NCBI GenBank assembly: GCA_016786865.1
Contig: JAEUVE010000010.1
Coordinates: forward strand, 1 to 64,000
From: Sediminibacterium sp.
GTDB lineage: Bacteria > Bacteroidota > Bacteroidia > Chitinophagales > Chitinophagaceae
Direction of reading: 5' to 3'
DNA: 64,000 nt
Within the stretch, counting starts at the first letter, position 1; each line of letters opens with the position of its first letter. Made by a program: the position numbers and the translations under genes. Positions 56,500 through 64,000 of the stretch are shown here, piece by piece. The notes under the pieces were generated by a model, which saw only the letters and a list, made by a program, of their open reading frames with translations, was not told the origin of the DNA and ran no database searches.

Positions 56500-56517
56500 C
56501 AGAATTCATACCTGTGT

Positions 56518-56554
56518 AAAATATCCCGCTTTTTAAAACAAAGCGGGATATTTT
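56518..56554 (+). terminator. Intrinsic terminator after the YceI gene
   Basis: aaaatatcccgcttt (56518-56532), loop ttaaaac, aaagcgggatatttt (56540-56554): a 15-base-pair stem ending in a T-run on the plus strand. The flanking A/T runs make it able to work in both directions. The metH promoter begins inside its last bases. Confidence 0.88.
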
Positions 56555-56582
56555 GTTCTAAGCCCTTACCACACTATCTTTA
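56552..56582 (+). promoter_or_regulatory. Promoter of the split methionine synthase genes
   Basis: TTTG (56552-56555), exactly 19 bases, TATCTTTA (56575-56582). It is identical in form to the ilv promoter. The predicted start is near 56587, two bases before the first leader hairpin. Confidence 0.72.
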
Positions 56583-56586
56583 CACC

Positions 56587-56749
56587 TAATTCAGACAGAT
56601 TTGTTTATTGTTCAGTCTGAATGGCCTGTACCATGCGTACAGGTTCTATGGAACTAATAAACGTACCGAAGTGATCTTCCCCACCCATTTCCAGCGTTTA
56701 TTGGTTTATTAATCACTGCCAAACCCGGTTTGGCCAATGAATCTATTGT
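56587..56749 (+). promoter_or_regulatory. Structured 5' leader of metH, candidate riboswitch
   Basis: About 160 bases between promoter and ATG. Perfect stems: attcagac/gtctgaat (56589-56596, 56615-56622), cctgtac/gtacagg (56625-56631, 56637-56643), aataaacg/cgtttatt (56656-56663, 56695-56702) and gccaaac/gtttggc (56718-56724, 56728-56734). The third stem's loop holds agtgat (56670-56675), which can pair with atcact (56712-56717) downstream, giving an H-type pseudoknot. It does not match by eye the cores of SAM-I, SAM-II, SAH or cobalamin riboswitches. Control of a B12-dependent methionine synthase makes SAM, SAH or cobalamin the natural ligand guesses. Confidence 0.5.
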
Positions 56750-57763
56750 ATGCAGATAAAGGAAGAACTGAAGAAGAGAATACTGGTGATCGACGGAGCC
56801 ATGGGAACCATGATCCAGCGCCACAAGCTAACAGAAGCCGATTACAGGGGCGAGCGCTTTAAAGACTGGCATTGCGATGTAAAGGGCAACAACGACCTGC
56901 TGTGCATCACTCAACCACAAATCATCATTGGTATTCACAAACAATACCTGGAAGCAGGGGCAGATATCATTGAAACCAACACTTTCAGCAGCACCACCAT
57001 AGCCATGGCAGATTACGAAATGCAATCTCTGGCTTATGAACTGAATGTTGCTGCAGCCAAATGCGCCCGGGAAGCCATCCGCCAATATGCCGAAGAACAT
57101 CCTGAGGCAGCTCCTAAGTTTGTTGCCGGCGCCATAGGTCCGTTGAATAAAACACTTAGTCTTTCACCCGATGTAAACAACCCCGGATACAGGGCAGTAA
57201 CATTTGATGAAGTGGCCGCTGCCTATTATGAGCAGATCAGCGGATTAGTAGACGGCGGAGTAGACATCATTCTCATCGAAACCATTTTTGATACACTGAA
57301 TGCAAAGGGGGCCATCTATGCGGTAAAAAAATACTTCCGGGATCACAACCGGGAAGAATTGCCCATCATGATCAGCGGAACCATCACCGATGCTTCCGGC
57401 AGAACCCTGAGCGGCCAAACCCTGGAAGCATTTTATACTTCTGTGATGCATGCAAAACCCCTGAGCATAGGCCTGAACTGTGCATTGGGTGCGTCAGAAA
57501 TGAGAAGTCATATTGAAGAGCTCTCGCAAATTGCAGCCTGCTACACTTCTGCATATCCCAATGCAGGCTTACCCAATGCCATGGGTGAATACGATGAACA
57601 GCCTCATCAGACCGCACATTTTATAGAAGAGTGGGCAAAAGAAGGTTTCGTAAATATTGTTGGGGGCTGCTGCGGAACTACACCGGATCATATCAAACAT
57701 ATTGCAGACAACGTTAAAAAAATTCAACCAAGACCATTACCGGTACTGGAAGCAACATTATAA
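56750..57763 (+). CDS. metH: Methionine synthase, homocysteine-binding subunit (split MetH N-part)
   Basis: 337 residues matching the first domain of cobalamin-dependent methionine synthase. [14 protein letters not shown] opens the homocysteine S-methyltransferase barrel. The zinc-binding Cys are C244 (GLNCALGA) and C307-C308 ([11 protein letters not shown]). It ends in the linker where the folate domain would start, and the second gene begins 2 bases later. Both ends look intact, so this is a real split, not a fresh frameshift. It should work with the 57766 product. Calling it a stand-alone homocysteine methyltransferase is less likely. Confidence 0.9.
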   Translation: MQIKEELKKRILVIDGAMGTMIQRHKLTEADYRGERFKDWHCDVKGNNDLLCITQPQIIIGIHKQYLEAGADIIETNTFSSTTIAMADYEMQSLAYELNVAAAKCAREAIRQYAEEHPEAAPKFVAGAIGPLNKTLSLSPDVNNPGYRAVTFDEVAAAYYEQISGLVDGGVDIILIETIFDTLNAKGAIYAVKKYFRDHNREELPIMISGTITDASGRTLSGQTLEAFYTSVMHAKPLSIGLNCALGASEMRSHIEELSQIAACYTSAYPNAGLPNAMGEYDEQPHQTAHFIEEWAKEGFVNIVGGCCGTTPDHIKHIADNVKKIQPRPLPVLEATL

Positions 57764-57765
57764 TC

Positions 57766-60486
57766 ATGACAATCATCAAACCATATTTACGCCTGTCCGG
57801 TTTGGAACCGCTGGTGGTAAGACCGGAAACCAATTTTGTAAACGTGGGTGAAAGAACCAACGTTACGGGATCCAAGAAGTTTGCAAGGCTGATTCGCGAA
57901 AATAAATACGAAGAAGCCCTGTCGGTTGCGCGTCAGCAGGTAGAAAACGGAGCCCAAATTCTGGATGTGAACATGGACGACGCCTTGCTGGATGGGGTTA
58001 CTGCCATGACCACTTTTCTAAACCTCCTTCAAAGTGAGCCGGATATTGCCAGGATTCCGATCATGATCGACAGTTCCAAATTCGAGATCATTGAAGCCGG
58101 CTTGAAATGTGTACAGGGCAAATGCATCGTGAACTCTATTTCCATGAAGGAAGGAGAAGCCAAATTCATAGAGCAGGCATTTACCTGTAAAGCGTATGGG
58201 GCAGCCGTGATTGTAATGGCATTTGATGAAGTAGGACAGGCAGATACCAAAGACCGGAAAGTAGAAATCTGCAAAAGAGCCTATAAGATCCTTACCGAAC
58301 AGGTGGGGTACGATCCGCAGGACATCATTTTTGATCCAAACATATTTGCCATTGCTACCGGTATAGAGGAGCACAACAATTATGCGGTAGATTTTATAGA
58401 AGCAACCCGGGAAATCAAAAAAGCAATGCCCCTGACCAAAGTGAGCGGGGGGGTGTCCAATGTGTCTTTTTCATTCCGCGGAAACGATCATGTACGGGAA
58501 GCTATTCACTCTGTATTCCTGTTACATGCCATCAAAGCAGGAATGGACATGGGTATTGTGAATGCAGGCCAGCTGGTGATCTACGACGAAATAGAGCCAA
58601 CGCTGCGCGAACTCTGCGAAGATGTAATTCTCAACAGAAACAACGGCAACAACGAAGCCACCGAAAAGCTGATTGCATTTGCTGAAACAGTAAAAGCCAA
58701 AGGCAAGGTAGAAGTAAAGGATGAAGCATGGAGATTGGAATCTGTAGAAAAAAGACTGGCTCATTCTCTGATCAATGGCATCACCGATTACATTGAAGCA
58801 GATACAGAAGAAGCCCGGTTGAAATATCCGAAGCCGCTGGATGTGATTGAAGGCCCTCTCATGGAGGGTATGAATATTGTAGGCGATCTGTTTGGCGCAG
58901 GAAAAATGTTTTTACCACAGGTGGTGAAAAGCGCCCGGGTAATGAAGAGAAGCGTTGCTGTACTGACCCCTTATATTGAACAGGAAAAAGAAGACAGAAA
59001 GCAGGCTCATCTTGCCGCAGGAACCGTAAATGAAGAATCAGCCGGTGCAGCCAAAATATTACTGGCCACTGTAAAGGGGGATGTGCATGATATTGGAAAA
59101 AATATTGTTGGTGTAGTATTAGGCTGTAACGGATACGATATAGTAGACCTGGGTGTAATGGTTCCGGCAGATAAAATCCTGGATGCAGCTGAAAAAGAAA
59201 AAGCAGATATCATAGGACTAAGCGGATTGATTACTCCTTCGCTGGACGAGATGGTTCATATAGCGAAAGAAATGAAACGGAGGAATATGAAACAGCCGCT
59301 GCTGATTGGAGGTGCCACTACTTCAAGGATACATACGGCTGTAAAAATTGCACCGGAATTTGAAGAAGGCGTAGTGCATGTACTGGACGCATCCAGAAGC
59401 GTTACTGTTGCCGGTTCCCTGCTGAATAAAGAACAAAAGGCGCCCTTCCTCACCGAACTGAAATCGGAATACGCAAAACTCAAAACAGATTTTGAGAACC
59501 GCAAACCGGTGAAACAATACATTTCTTACGAAGATGCATTAAAGAATAAAACAGCCATCGACTGGAGCAATTACCAGCCTGTAAAACCGGGATTCCAGGG
59601 CACCATGGTATTCGACAATTATGATTTGAGCGAGTTACGCAGCTTTATAGACTGGAAACCATTTTTCATTACCTGGGAAATGCACGGAAACTTTCCGGAG
59701 ATCCTGACCGATCAGGTAGTGGGTGCTGAAGCAACCAAACTCTACAACGATGCCAATGCCATGCTCGATAATATTATTAAAGAGCAATGGCTGAGCGCAA
59801 AAGGAGTAATAGGTTTCTGGGAAGCTGCTTCTGAAGAGGATGCGGTAACCGTAAAACCCGGAGAACACGCAGCACCGGTTGAATTGCAGTTCCTGCGGCA
59901 GCAGATTAAGAAAGCCCCGGGCCAGCCGAATCTTTCCCTGGCAGACTTCATTAAACCCGCCGGAATCAATCCGGATACGAAGGATTATATTGGCGCATTT
60001 GCTGTAAGTATTCATGGAATTGAGCCGCATTTAAACCGCTACATCAATACCCACGACGATTACAATAAAATCATGCTGCAGGCGCTGGCCGACCGATTGG
60101 CCGAAGCCTTTGCCGAAGCCCTTCACCTGAGAACCAGGAAGGAGTTCTGGGCATATGATACCAATGAACAGCTCACCAATGAGCAATTGATTAAGGAACA
60201 ATACACCGGCATCAGACCCGCTCCGGGATACCCTGCCTGTCCGGATCATACCGAGAAATACAAACTGTTCGATTTGCTGAATGCAGAAAAAGCAGCCGGT
60301 ATTTCCCTTACGGAAAGCCTGGCCATGTATCCGGCAGCATCGGTTTGCGGCTGGTATTTCTCCCATCCGCAGAGCCAGTATTTTGGCGTTGGAAAGATCC
60401 AGAAAGACCAGTTCAATAGCTATGCCAACCGGAAAAATATGGACCTGCCAACCGCAGAGCGATGGTTGAGTCCTGTATTGGAATAA
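57766..60486 (+). CDS. metH: Methionine synthase, folate/B12/reactivation subunit (split MetH C-part)
   Basis: 906 residues. Pterin-binding domain (about 20-290; [21 protein letters not shown]), cobalamin cap (about 330-410), B12-binding Rossmann domain with the axial H441 ([19 protein letters not shown]), and AdoMet activation domain (about 590-906; [18 protein letters not shown] near 822). It transfers methyl from 5-methyl-THF via cobalamin to homocysteine held by the partner subunit. Both subunits are co-transcribed. No metF lies downstream in the window. Confidence 0.95.
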   Translation: MTIIKPYLRLSGLEPLVVRPETNFVNVGERTNVTGSKKFARLIRENKYEEALSVARQQVENGAQILDVNMDDALLDGVTAMTTFLNLLQSEPDIARIPIMIDSSKFEIIEAGLKCVQGKCIVNSISMKEGEAKFIEQAFTCKAYGAAVIVMAFDEVGQADTKDRKVEICKRAYKILTEQVGYDPQDIIFDPNIFAIATGIEEHNNYAVDFIEATREIKKAMPLTKVSGGVSNVSFSFRGNDHVREAIHSVFLLHAIKAGMDMGIVNAGQLVIYDEIEPTLRELCEDVILNRNNGNNEATEKLIAFAETVKAKGKVEVKDEAWRLESVEKRLAHSLINGITDYIEADTEEARLKYPKPLDVIEGPLMEGMNIVGDLFGAGKMFLPQVVKSARVMKRSVAVLTPYIEQEKEDRKQAHLAAGTVNEESAGAAKILLATVKGDVHDIGKNIVGVVLGCNGYDIVDLGVMVPADKILDAAEKEKADIIGLSGLITPSLDEMVHIAKEMKRRNMKQPLLIGGATTSRIHTAVKIAPEFEEGVVHVLDASRSVTVAGSLLNKEQKAPFLTELKSEYAKLKTDFENRKPVKQYISYEDALKNKTAIDWSNYQPVKPGFQGTMVFDNYDLSELRSFIDWKPFFITWEMHGNFPEILTDQVVGAEATKLYNDANAMLDNIIKEQWLSAKGVIGFWEAASEEDAVTVKPGEHAAPVELQFLRQQIKKAPGQPNLSLADFIKPAGINPDTKDYIGAFAVSIHGIEPHLNRYINTHDDYNKIMLQALADRLAEAFAEALHLRTRKEFWAYDTNEQLTNEQLIKEQYTGIRPAPGYPACPDHTEKYKLFDLLNAEKAAGISLTESLAMYPAASVCGWYFSHPQSQYFGVGKIQKDQFNSYANRKNMDLPTAERWLSPVLE

Positions 60487-60511
60487 GCCAATTATTGCCG
60501 ATATTTGCAGC

Positions 60512-61327
60512 ATGAAAAACATAAAGATGGCATTGGCCATCCTGTTGCTGCCTGTGTTGGCACAGGCCCAGGATAAGCAGGAACAAAAAGTGAAGAAAGA
60601 AAGAAAGGGTGAGTTTTATTTTGCCTGGGGTTACAACAAAGAGTGGTATACCAATTCCGATGTACACGTTAACCAGCCTTCTCTCGGCAACAATTATACC
60701 ATGACCGGAATGACGTCTCACGACAATCCGGGATGGGACAAAGACCTGTTTAAAAAACCCATCAGCATTCCCCAGTACAGTTACCGTTTAGGCTATTTCT
60801 TCAACAAGAAGAAAAACCTGGGCTTCGAAATCAATTTCGACCATACCAAACATATCCTGACCGATGGCCAGACTGCCCGCGTGGTGGGAACCCTGGGCGG
60901 AAGAGCCGTGGACACCAGTGTACTCTTCTCCAAGGGAAACGGATTCAATTACTATCTCAACAATGGCGCCAACTTCTTGCTGTTCAACATTGTAAAAAGA
61001 TGGAAGATCTATGAAAGCCTCAACGGCAATGTAAAAGTAGACTTCCTTGGAAAAGCGGGTATCGGTCCGGTGATTCCACACGTAGAAAACACCCTGTTTG
61101 GCAAAGCCAATAAAGACGGGTTTCAGTTGGGCGGATGGAATGTGGGAGCAGAGGGTGCTATCAGAGCTACTTTCTACAAACATGTATTCCTCGAATATGC
61201 CAGCAAAGTAGACTATGCCCGATACAGTGGCCTGAAAGTATACGAAGGAAAAGCCAAAGAAGCATTTGGCTCTTATATCATGATTCTGAGCCTGGGTTAC
61301 ACATTCCAGGCAGGAAAGAAAATATAA
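60512..61327 (+). CDS. Outer-membrane beta-barrel protein, unknown role
   Basis: 271 residues with a signal peptide (ends PVLAQAQ). Alternating hydrophobic/polar strands with many Tyr, Phe and Gly residues (GEFYFAWGYNKEWY, YRLGYFFNKKKNLGFEINFD), and a C-terminal strand SYIMILSLGYTF. These are typical of small Bacteroidota outer-membrane barrels. No specific family is recognised. It begins 25 bases after metH and may be read through from it. Confidence 0.78.
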   Translation: MKNIKMALAILLLPVLAQAQDKQEQKVKKERKGEFYFAWGYNKEWYTNSDVHVNQPSLGNNYTMTGMTSHDNPGWDKDLFKKPISIPQYSYRLGYFFNKKKNLGFEINFDHTKHILTDGQTARVVGTLGGRAVDTSVLFSKGNGFNYYLNNGANFLLFNIVKRWKIYESLNGNVKVDFLGKAGIGPVIPHVENTLFGKANKDGFQLGGWNVGAEGAIRATFYKHVFLEYASKVDYARYSGLKVYEGKAKEAFGSYIMILSLGYTFQAGKKI

Positions 61328-61363
61328 TTCCCGGGCTGTACACGACTTAACCATCGGGGCGAA

Positions 61364-61394
61364 TTTCCATTTTACCTGAAACACCATATCTTCA
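61364..61394 (+). promoter_or_regulatory. Promoter of the lytS-type kinase gene
   Basis: TTTC (61364-61367), 19 bases, TATCTTCA (61387-61394). It is close to the other promoters of the window, with one change in each box. The leader would be only some 6-10 bases. Confidence 0.5.
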
Positions 61395-61404
61395 TGATAC
61401 AGAT

Positions 61405-62496
61405 ATGGCCGTAAACGACACACTGAATAAACGCATCTACCAAACCATTACACTGAAGGAACTGCTGTATTGGCTCTTGTTTTATGTGGTTTATGGCTTT
61501 ATCTATTATGTAACCTACGACATCACCATCTACGCCAAAGAGGGTCAGCAAAACGGATTCGAAGAAAAGTTGCTGAACATAGTTTCCGACTTTGCCATCA
61601 AGGCAGTTTTAAGCGCACCACTCTGGTACCTGTATTTTGTAAAACTGCGCTATAAGCCAGTATCCGTTCATTTTCTGCTGCACCTGTTCACGATTCCGGT
61701 TTTTATCCTGGCATGGCTGATCCTGCACCAGCAGAGTTCAATGTACTTCGGTTTTGCAAGGGTACAGGGAAAAGCTTCGGCCTGGTTCGACTATTACCTG
61801 CCATTGTTGTTTTACCTGATCCAATTTGCTTTGTTTTATGCGCATAATTTCCGTTTAACTACACTGAACCAACTGGAAAAAGAAAGAAAACTGCAGGCAT
61901 TGGCACATGAGGGAGAGATGGCTTTGCTAAAAGCGCAGATACATCCGCATTTTTTATTCAATACCCTGAACAATATCAGTTCCATGATTCAGCCGGGGCA
62001 GGAAAACGTGCGGATCATGATTGCACAGCTGGCAGATACATTCCGGTATTCGCTTCGGGCCAGCAAACTGAATCTGGTAAAACTGGAAGAAGAAATCCGT
62101 TTCTTAGAAACCTATCTTTCCCTTGAAAAAGAAAGATTGGGCAGTCGGCTTAGCTACCGGATTAACTGCCCCAAAGAACTCCAACTGATCAGCATCCCTC
62201 CTATGCTGATACAGCCACTGATCGAAAATGCATTGATTCATGGTATTGCCCCGGCAGCCAAAGGAGGAAGCATAACGCTCAACATCAGTCGCTTCGGGAA
62301 TCATTTACAATTCACCGTTGCAGATACCGGATTGGGTTACTCAGGTGAGCTGGATGAAATATTGAAGCAGGATGGAATTGGATTGAATAATATCCGGGAA
62401 CGCCTGATGCTCTTATATGGTGAGGAACTGAAGGTGACCAAAAATGACCCCACAGGACTTGTTTTTTCATTCATCATCCCCGTACAAAATGCCTGA
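61405..62496 (+). CDS. LytS/YehU-type sensor histidine kinase
   Basis: 363 residues. Four membrane segments (about 10-150), a short coiled coil (LNQLEKERKLQALAHEGEM), then the His_kinase domain (PF06580 type) with QIHPHFLFNTLNN and the acceptor His about residue 182. An ATPase domain follows (PLIENALIHGIAP, VADTGLGYSG, GIGLNNIRERL). There is no extracellular sensor domain, so the signal is probably sensed in the membrane. It overlaps its LytTR regulator by 8 bases. Confidence 0.94.
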   Translation: MAVNDTLNKRIYQTITLKELLYWLLFYVVYGFIYYVTYDITIYAKEGQQNGFEEKLLNIVSDFAIKAVLSAPLWYLYFVKLRYKPVSVHFLLHLFTIPVFILAWLILHQQSSMYFGFARVQGKASAWFDYYLPLLFYLIQFALFYAHNFRLTTLNQLEKERKLQALAHEGEMALLKAQIHPHFLFNTLNNISSMIQPGQENVRIMIAQLADTFRYSLRASKLNLVKLEEEIRFLETYLSLEKERLGSRLSYRINCPKELQLISIPPMLIQPLIENALIHGIAPAAKGGSITLNISRFGNHLQFTVADTGLGYSGELDEILKQDGIGLNNIRERLMLLYGEELKVTKNDPTGLVFSFIIPVQNA

Positions 62497-63229
62497 TATG
62501 ATCACCGTACTGATAATTGATGATGAACGGGGAGCCAGGTCTCTGATCAGGGAATATTTATCCGGATTCCCGGAAATGTCTGTTCTGGGAGAAGCCTGTG
62601 ATGGTGCGGAAGCAGAACAGATGATCCATGCGCTGAAACCCGATCTGATTTTTCTCGACATCCAGATGCCCGTATACAATGGATTTGAACTGGTGAAACG
62701 GCTCACCTTTTTCCCGAAAATTATTTTCACAACGGCTTTTGACGAATTTGCCTTACGGGCTTTTGAAGCCAATGCCATTGATTATCTTCTTAAACCCTAT
62801 ACAAGGGAACGATTCAGTAAGGCCGTAAGTAAAGTGTTGAACAGAACCGACAGCTCAAAACCCCTGCAGGATTTACTGGAAAACCTGATTATCAAAACGG
62901 ATACACCTGTTAACTATATGCTGCTCGAAAAAGGGAAAGTGCTTGTTAATGTGGCTGTAGATCAGATCATGTACCTCGAAGCAGAAAAGGAATACACACG
63001 AATTGTTACTGCCGACAGCAGTTACCTCAGCAATCTGGGCATTACGCTGCTCGAGAAAAAACTAGACCCCACCAGGTTCATCCGCATTCATCGGTCTCAT
63101 ATTGTGCATATTGCTTTTATAAAAGAAGTACGAAAAGAGCCCAACAATTATCAGGTCATCCTTACAAATGGGAGCCTGCTGAATATTGGCAGAAGTTACC
63201 TGGATCAGTTTAAAAAACTGATTTTATAA
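62489..63229 (+). CDS. LytTR-family response regulator
   Basis: 246 residues from ATG 62489 (MPDMITVLIIDDERG). The longer frame from 62444 is rejected because it lies inside the kinase gene. Receiver domain (about 4-120; D57 in LIFLDIQMP, TAFDEFALRAFEANAIDYLLKP) and a C-terminal LytTR DNA-binding domain (about 140-245; MYLEAEKEYTRIVT, FIRIHRSHIVHIAFI). LytTR proteins bind paired direct repeats spaced by two helical turns; such repeats lie just downstream at 63236-63272. Confidence 0.94.
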   Translation: MPDMITVLIIDDERGARSLIREYLSGFPEMSVLGEACDGAEAEQMIHALKPDLIFLDIQMPVYNGFELVKRLTFFPKIIFTTAFDEFALRAFEANAIDYLLKPYTRERFSKAVSKVLNRTDSSKPLQDLLENLIIKTDTPVNYMLLEKGKVLVNVAVDQIMYLEAEKEYTRIVTADSSYLSNLGITLLEKKLDPTRFIRIHRSHIVHIAFIKEVRKEPNNYQVILTNGSLLNIGRSYLDQFKKLIL

Positions 63230-63235
63230 TCCATT

Positions 63236-63272
63236 TACGGTTGTTCGTAGGAAGATACGGTTGTCTGTAGGA
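63236..63272 (+). promoter_or_regulatory. Direct repeats, candidate LytTR operator
   Basis: tacggttgttcgtagga (63236-63252) and tacggttgtctgtagga (63256-63272) are 17-base direct repeats with 15 matches and a 20-base period. Their acggttg core resembles LytTR/AgrA half-sites. They begin 7 bases after the response-regulator stop and end 7 bases before the expected -33 position of the next promoter, the place where an activator would touch RNA polymerase. Confidence 0.6.
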
Positions 63273-63301
63273 TATACCAACTGCAGGCTGTTCCGGCAGG
63301 C

Positions 63302-63309
63302 TATGTTTG
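63302..63309 (+). promoter_or_regulatory. -7 element of the TonB-receptor gene
   Basis: TATGTTTG fits TAnnTTTG. No TTTG is found at the -33 distance (aact at 63279-63282), so the promoter probably depends on an activator, plausibly bound at 63236-63272. The ATG is 11 bases downstream. Confidence 0.5.
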
Positions 63310-63319
63310 CCGGAAAAAA

Positions 63320-64000
63320 ATGCGATTCCTCCTTTTGGGTATTACCCTCTGCAGTTTTATTCCCGGTCTAGGACAGTCTAATGTTGCACAACCCTGCCTT
63401 ATCAGAGGAGTTGTATATGCAGACAACAAGCCGGTAGAACATGCAACCATCACAGTTTTGAGTTTACCAGATAGCCTGCCACTGCAAATGCAGGCATCTG
63501 CCAATAACGGCAGCTTCCATTTCAGCAACCAGTGCAAGGGAAAATTGTTGCGCATCAGCGCAACCGGCTATGCGAACCAGTTGCTACCAGCTCCTGCAGA
63601 TACCAGTGTTATGATAATCAACCTGGTTCCTGTAATCAACGACCTTACTGCTGTTACGGTAAATGCAGAAAGAAGAAGTGTACAGTCTTACCCCGACAGA
63701 ACAGTAGTGCGCGTAGACAATACCCCTTCGTATGCAGCATCCAATGCAATGGACATTCTGGAAAGGTCACCGGGGATTTCGGTTGACAGAGATGGCCAGA
63801 TCAGCATGCAGGGCAAGCAGGGAACCCTGCTGTTGATTGATGGAAAAAAAGTGTATGTAACTGCCCAGGAAGCCGCCAACCTGCTCCGTTCCATCAGCGC
63901 ACAACAGATCGACCATATAGAACTGGTTCCACAACCCTCTGCAAAATATGATGCATCTGGCACCGCAGGTCTGATACATATTCATACCAGATCAGGCCGA
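63320..64000 (+). CDS. TonB-dependent receptor / outer-membrane beta-barrel protein, N-terminal part
   Basis: Open from ATG 63320 to the window end (227 codons seen; the rest is beyond the window). A signal peptide (MRFLLLGITLCSFIPGLGQS) precedes a carboxypeptidase-like domain (about 27-105; CLIRGVVYADNKPVEHATITV). A plug domain follows (about 120-227; AMDILERSPGISVDRDGQIS, GTLLLIDGKKVYV, YDASGTAGLIHIHT). This is the pattern of the large outer-membrane barrels (OMP_b-brl_3 type) common in Bacteroidota, whose substrates are mostly unknown. It is not a SusC, since no susD signature plug is seen. It is probably controlled by the LytS/LytTR pair next door. Confidence 0.85.
   Translation, partial: MRFLLLGITLCSFIPGLGQSNVAQPCLIRGVVYADNKPVEHATITVLSLPDSLPLQMQASANNGSFHFSNQCKGKLLRISATGYANQLLPAPADTSVMIINLVPVINDLTAVTVNAERRSVQSYPDRTVVRVDNTPSYAASNAMDILERSPGISVDRDGQISMQGKQGTLLLIDGKKVYVTAQEAANLLRSISAQQIDHIELVPQPSAKYDASGTAGLIHIHTRSGR

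Noticed and set aside
56750..57768. Frameshifted metH pseudogene
   Set aside because: Both frames have proper start and stop codons, the break is in a domain linker and all catalytic residues are kept, so a genuine split is more likely.
62444..62488. Upstream start of the LytTR regulator
   Set aside because: The added 15 residues lie within the kinase gene; the receiver domain begins at MPDMITVLIIDDE (62489).

Overview
The window looks like a piece of a Bacteroidota chromosome, most likely a Chitinophagaceae-type soil or freshwater bacterium. This is inferred from SusC/SusD genes, TonB-dependent receptors with carboxypeptidase-like N-termini, a LytS/LytTR pair, several PAS histidine kinases, AT-rich spacers with few Shine-Dalgarno sequences, and promoters of the Bacteroidota form (TTTG, about 19 bases, TAnnTTTG or TATCTTTA). 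No rRNA, tRNA, CRISPR array or phage gene was seen.

Layout. 1-1409: an IS256-family element has cut a membrane PAS histidine kinase, of which only the N-terminal part (1410-2760, minus) remains. 2942-11793 (minus): a likely phosphonate-use cluster. It holds a secreted beta-propeller/phosphoesterase fusion, a PhnZ-type HD oxygenase, a phosphonatase-like HAD hydrolase, a DUF5690 membrane carrier, an FAD amine oxidoreductase, a sugar-porter-type MFS carrier and, under its own promoter, a YgiD-like dioxygenase. 11875-14307: a multi-PAS/GAF histidine kinase. 14411-16312: a secreted GH20 hexosaminidase. 16289-29243: a beta-mannoside utilisation locus with a mannobiose 2-epimerase-like protein, GH130 mannosylglucose phosphorylase, Na+/solute symporter, TIG surface lipoprotein, SusD, SusC, AraC regulator and two SGNH/CE2 esterases. 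No endo-mannanase is present.

29246-46313 (minus) holds nearly the whole aspartate-derived and branched-chain amino acid pathway: leuA-leuC-leuD-leuB, then ilvE-ilvD-ilvB-ilvN-ilvC-ilvA-thrA-thrB-thrC. A promoter and a transcription attenuator lie between the two halves. The attenuator has an unannotated 32-residue leader peptide packed with Ile, Val and Thr codons, a strong terminator hairpin just before ilvE, and a competing antiterminator pairing. The leader codons match the products of the downstream genes, thr genes included. The leuA leader also carries a terminator-like hairpin.

46527-56499 is mostly housekeeping: a helical hypothetical protein, a response-regulator/histidine-kinase hybrid, an acyl-CoA ligase, serC-DUF1015-TPR, recR (possibly leaderless), an OB-fold protein and a YceI protein. 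56518-60486 is a methionine synthase split cleanly into two genes, preceded by a strong promoter and a roughly 160-base structured leader with a possible pseudoknot (a candidate riboswitch). 60512-64000 holds an outer-membrane protein, a LytS/LytTR two-component pair and the start of a TonB-dependent receptor. The receptor promoter lacks a -33 box but has two 17-base direct repeats with a 20-base period, placed as expected for LytTR binding.
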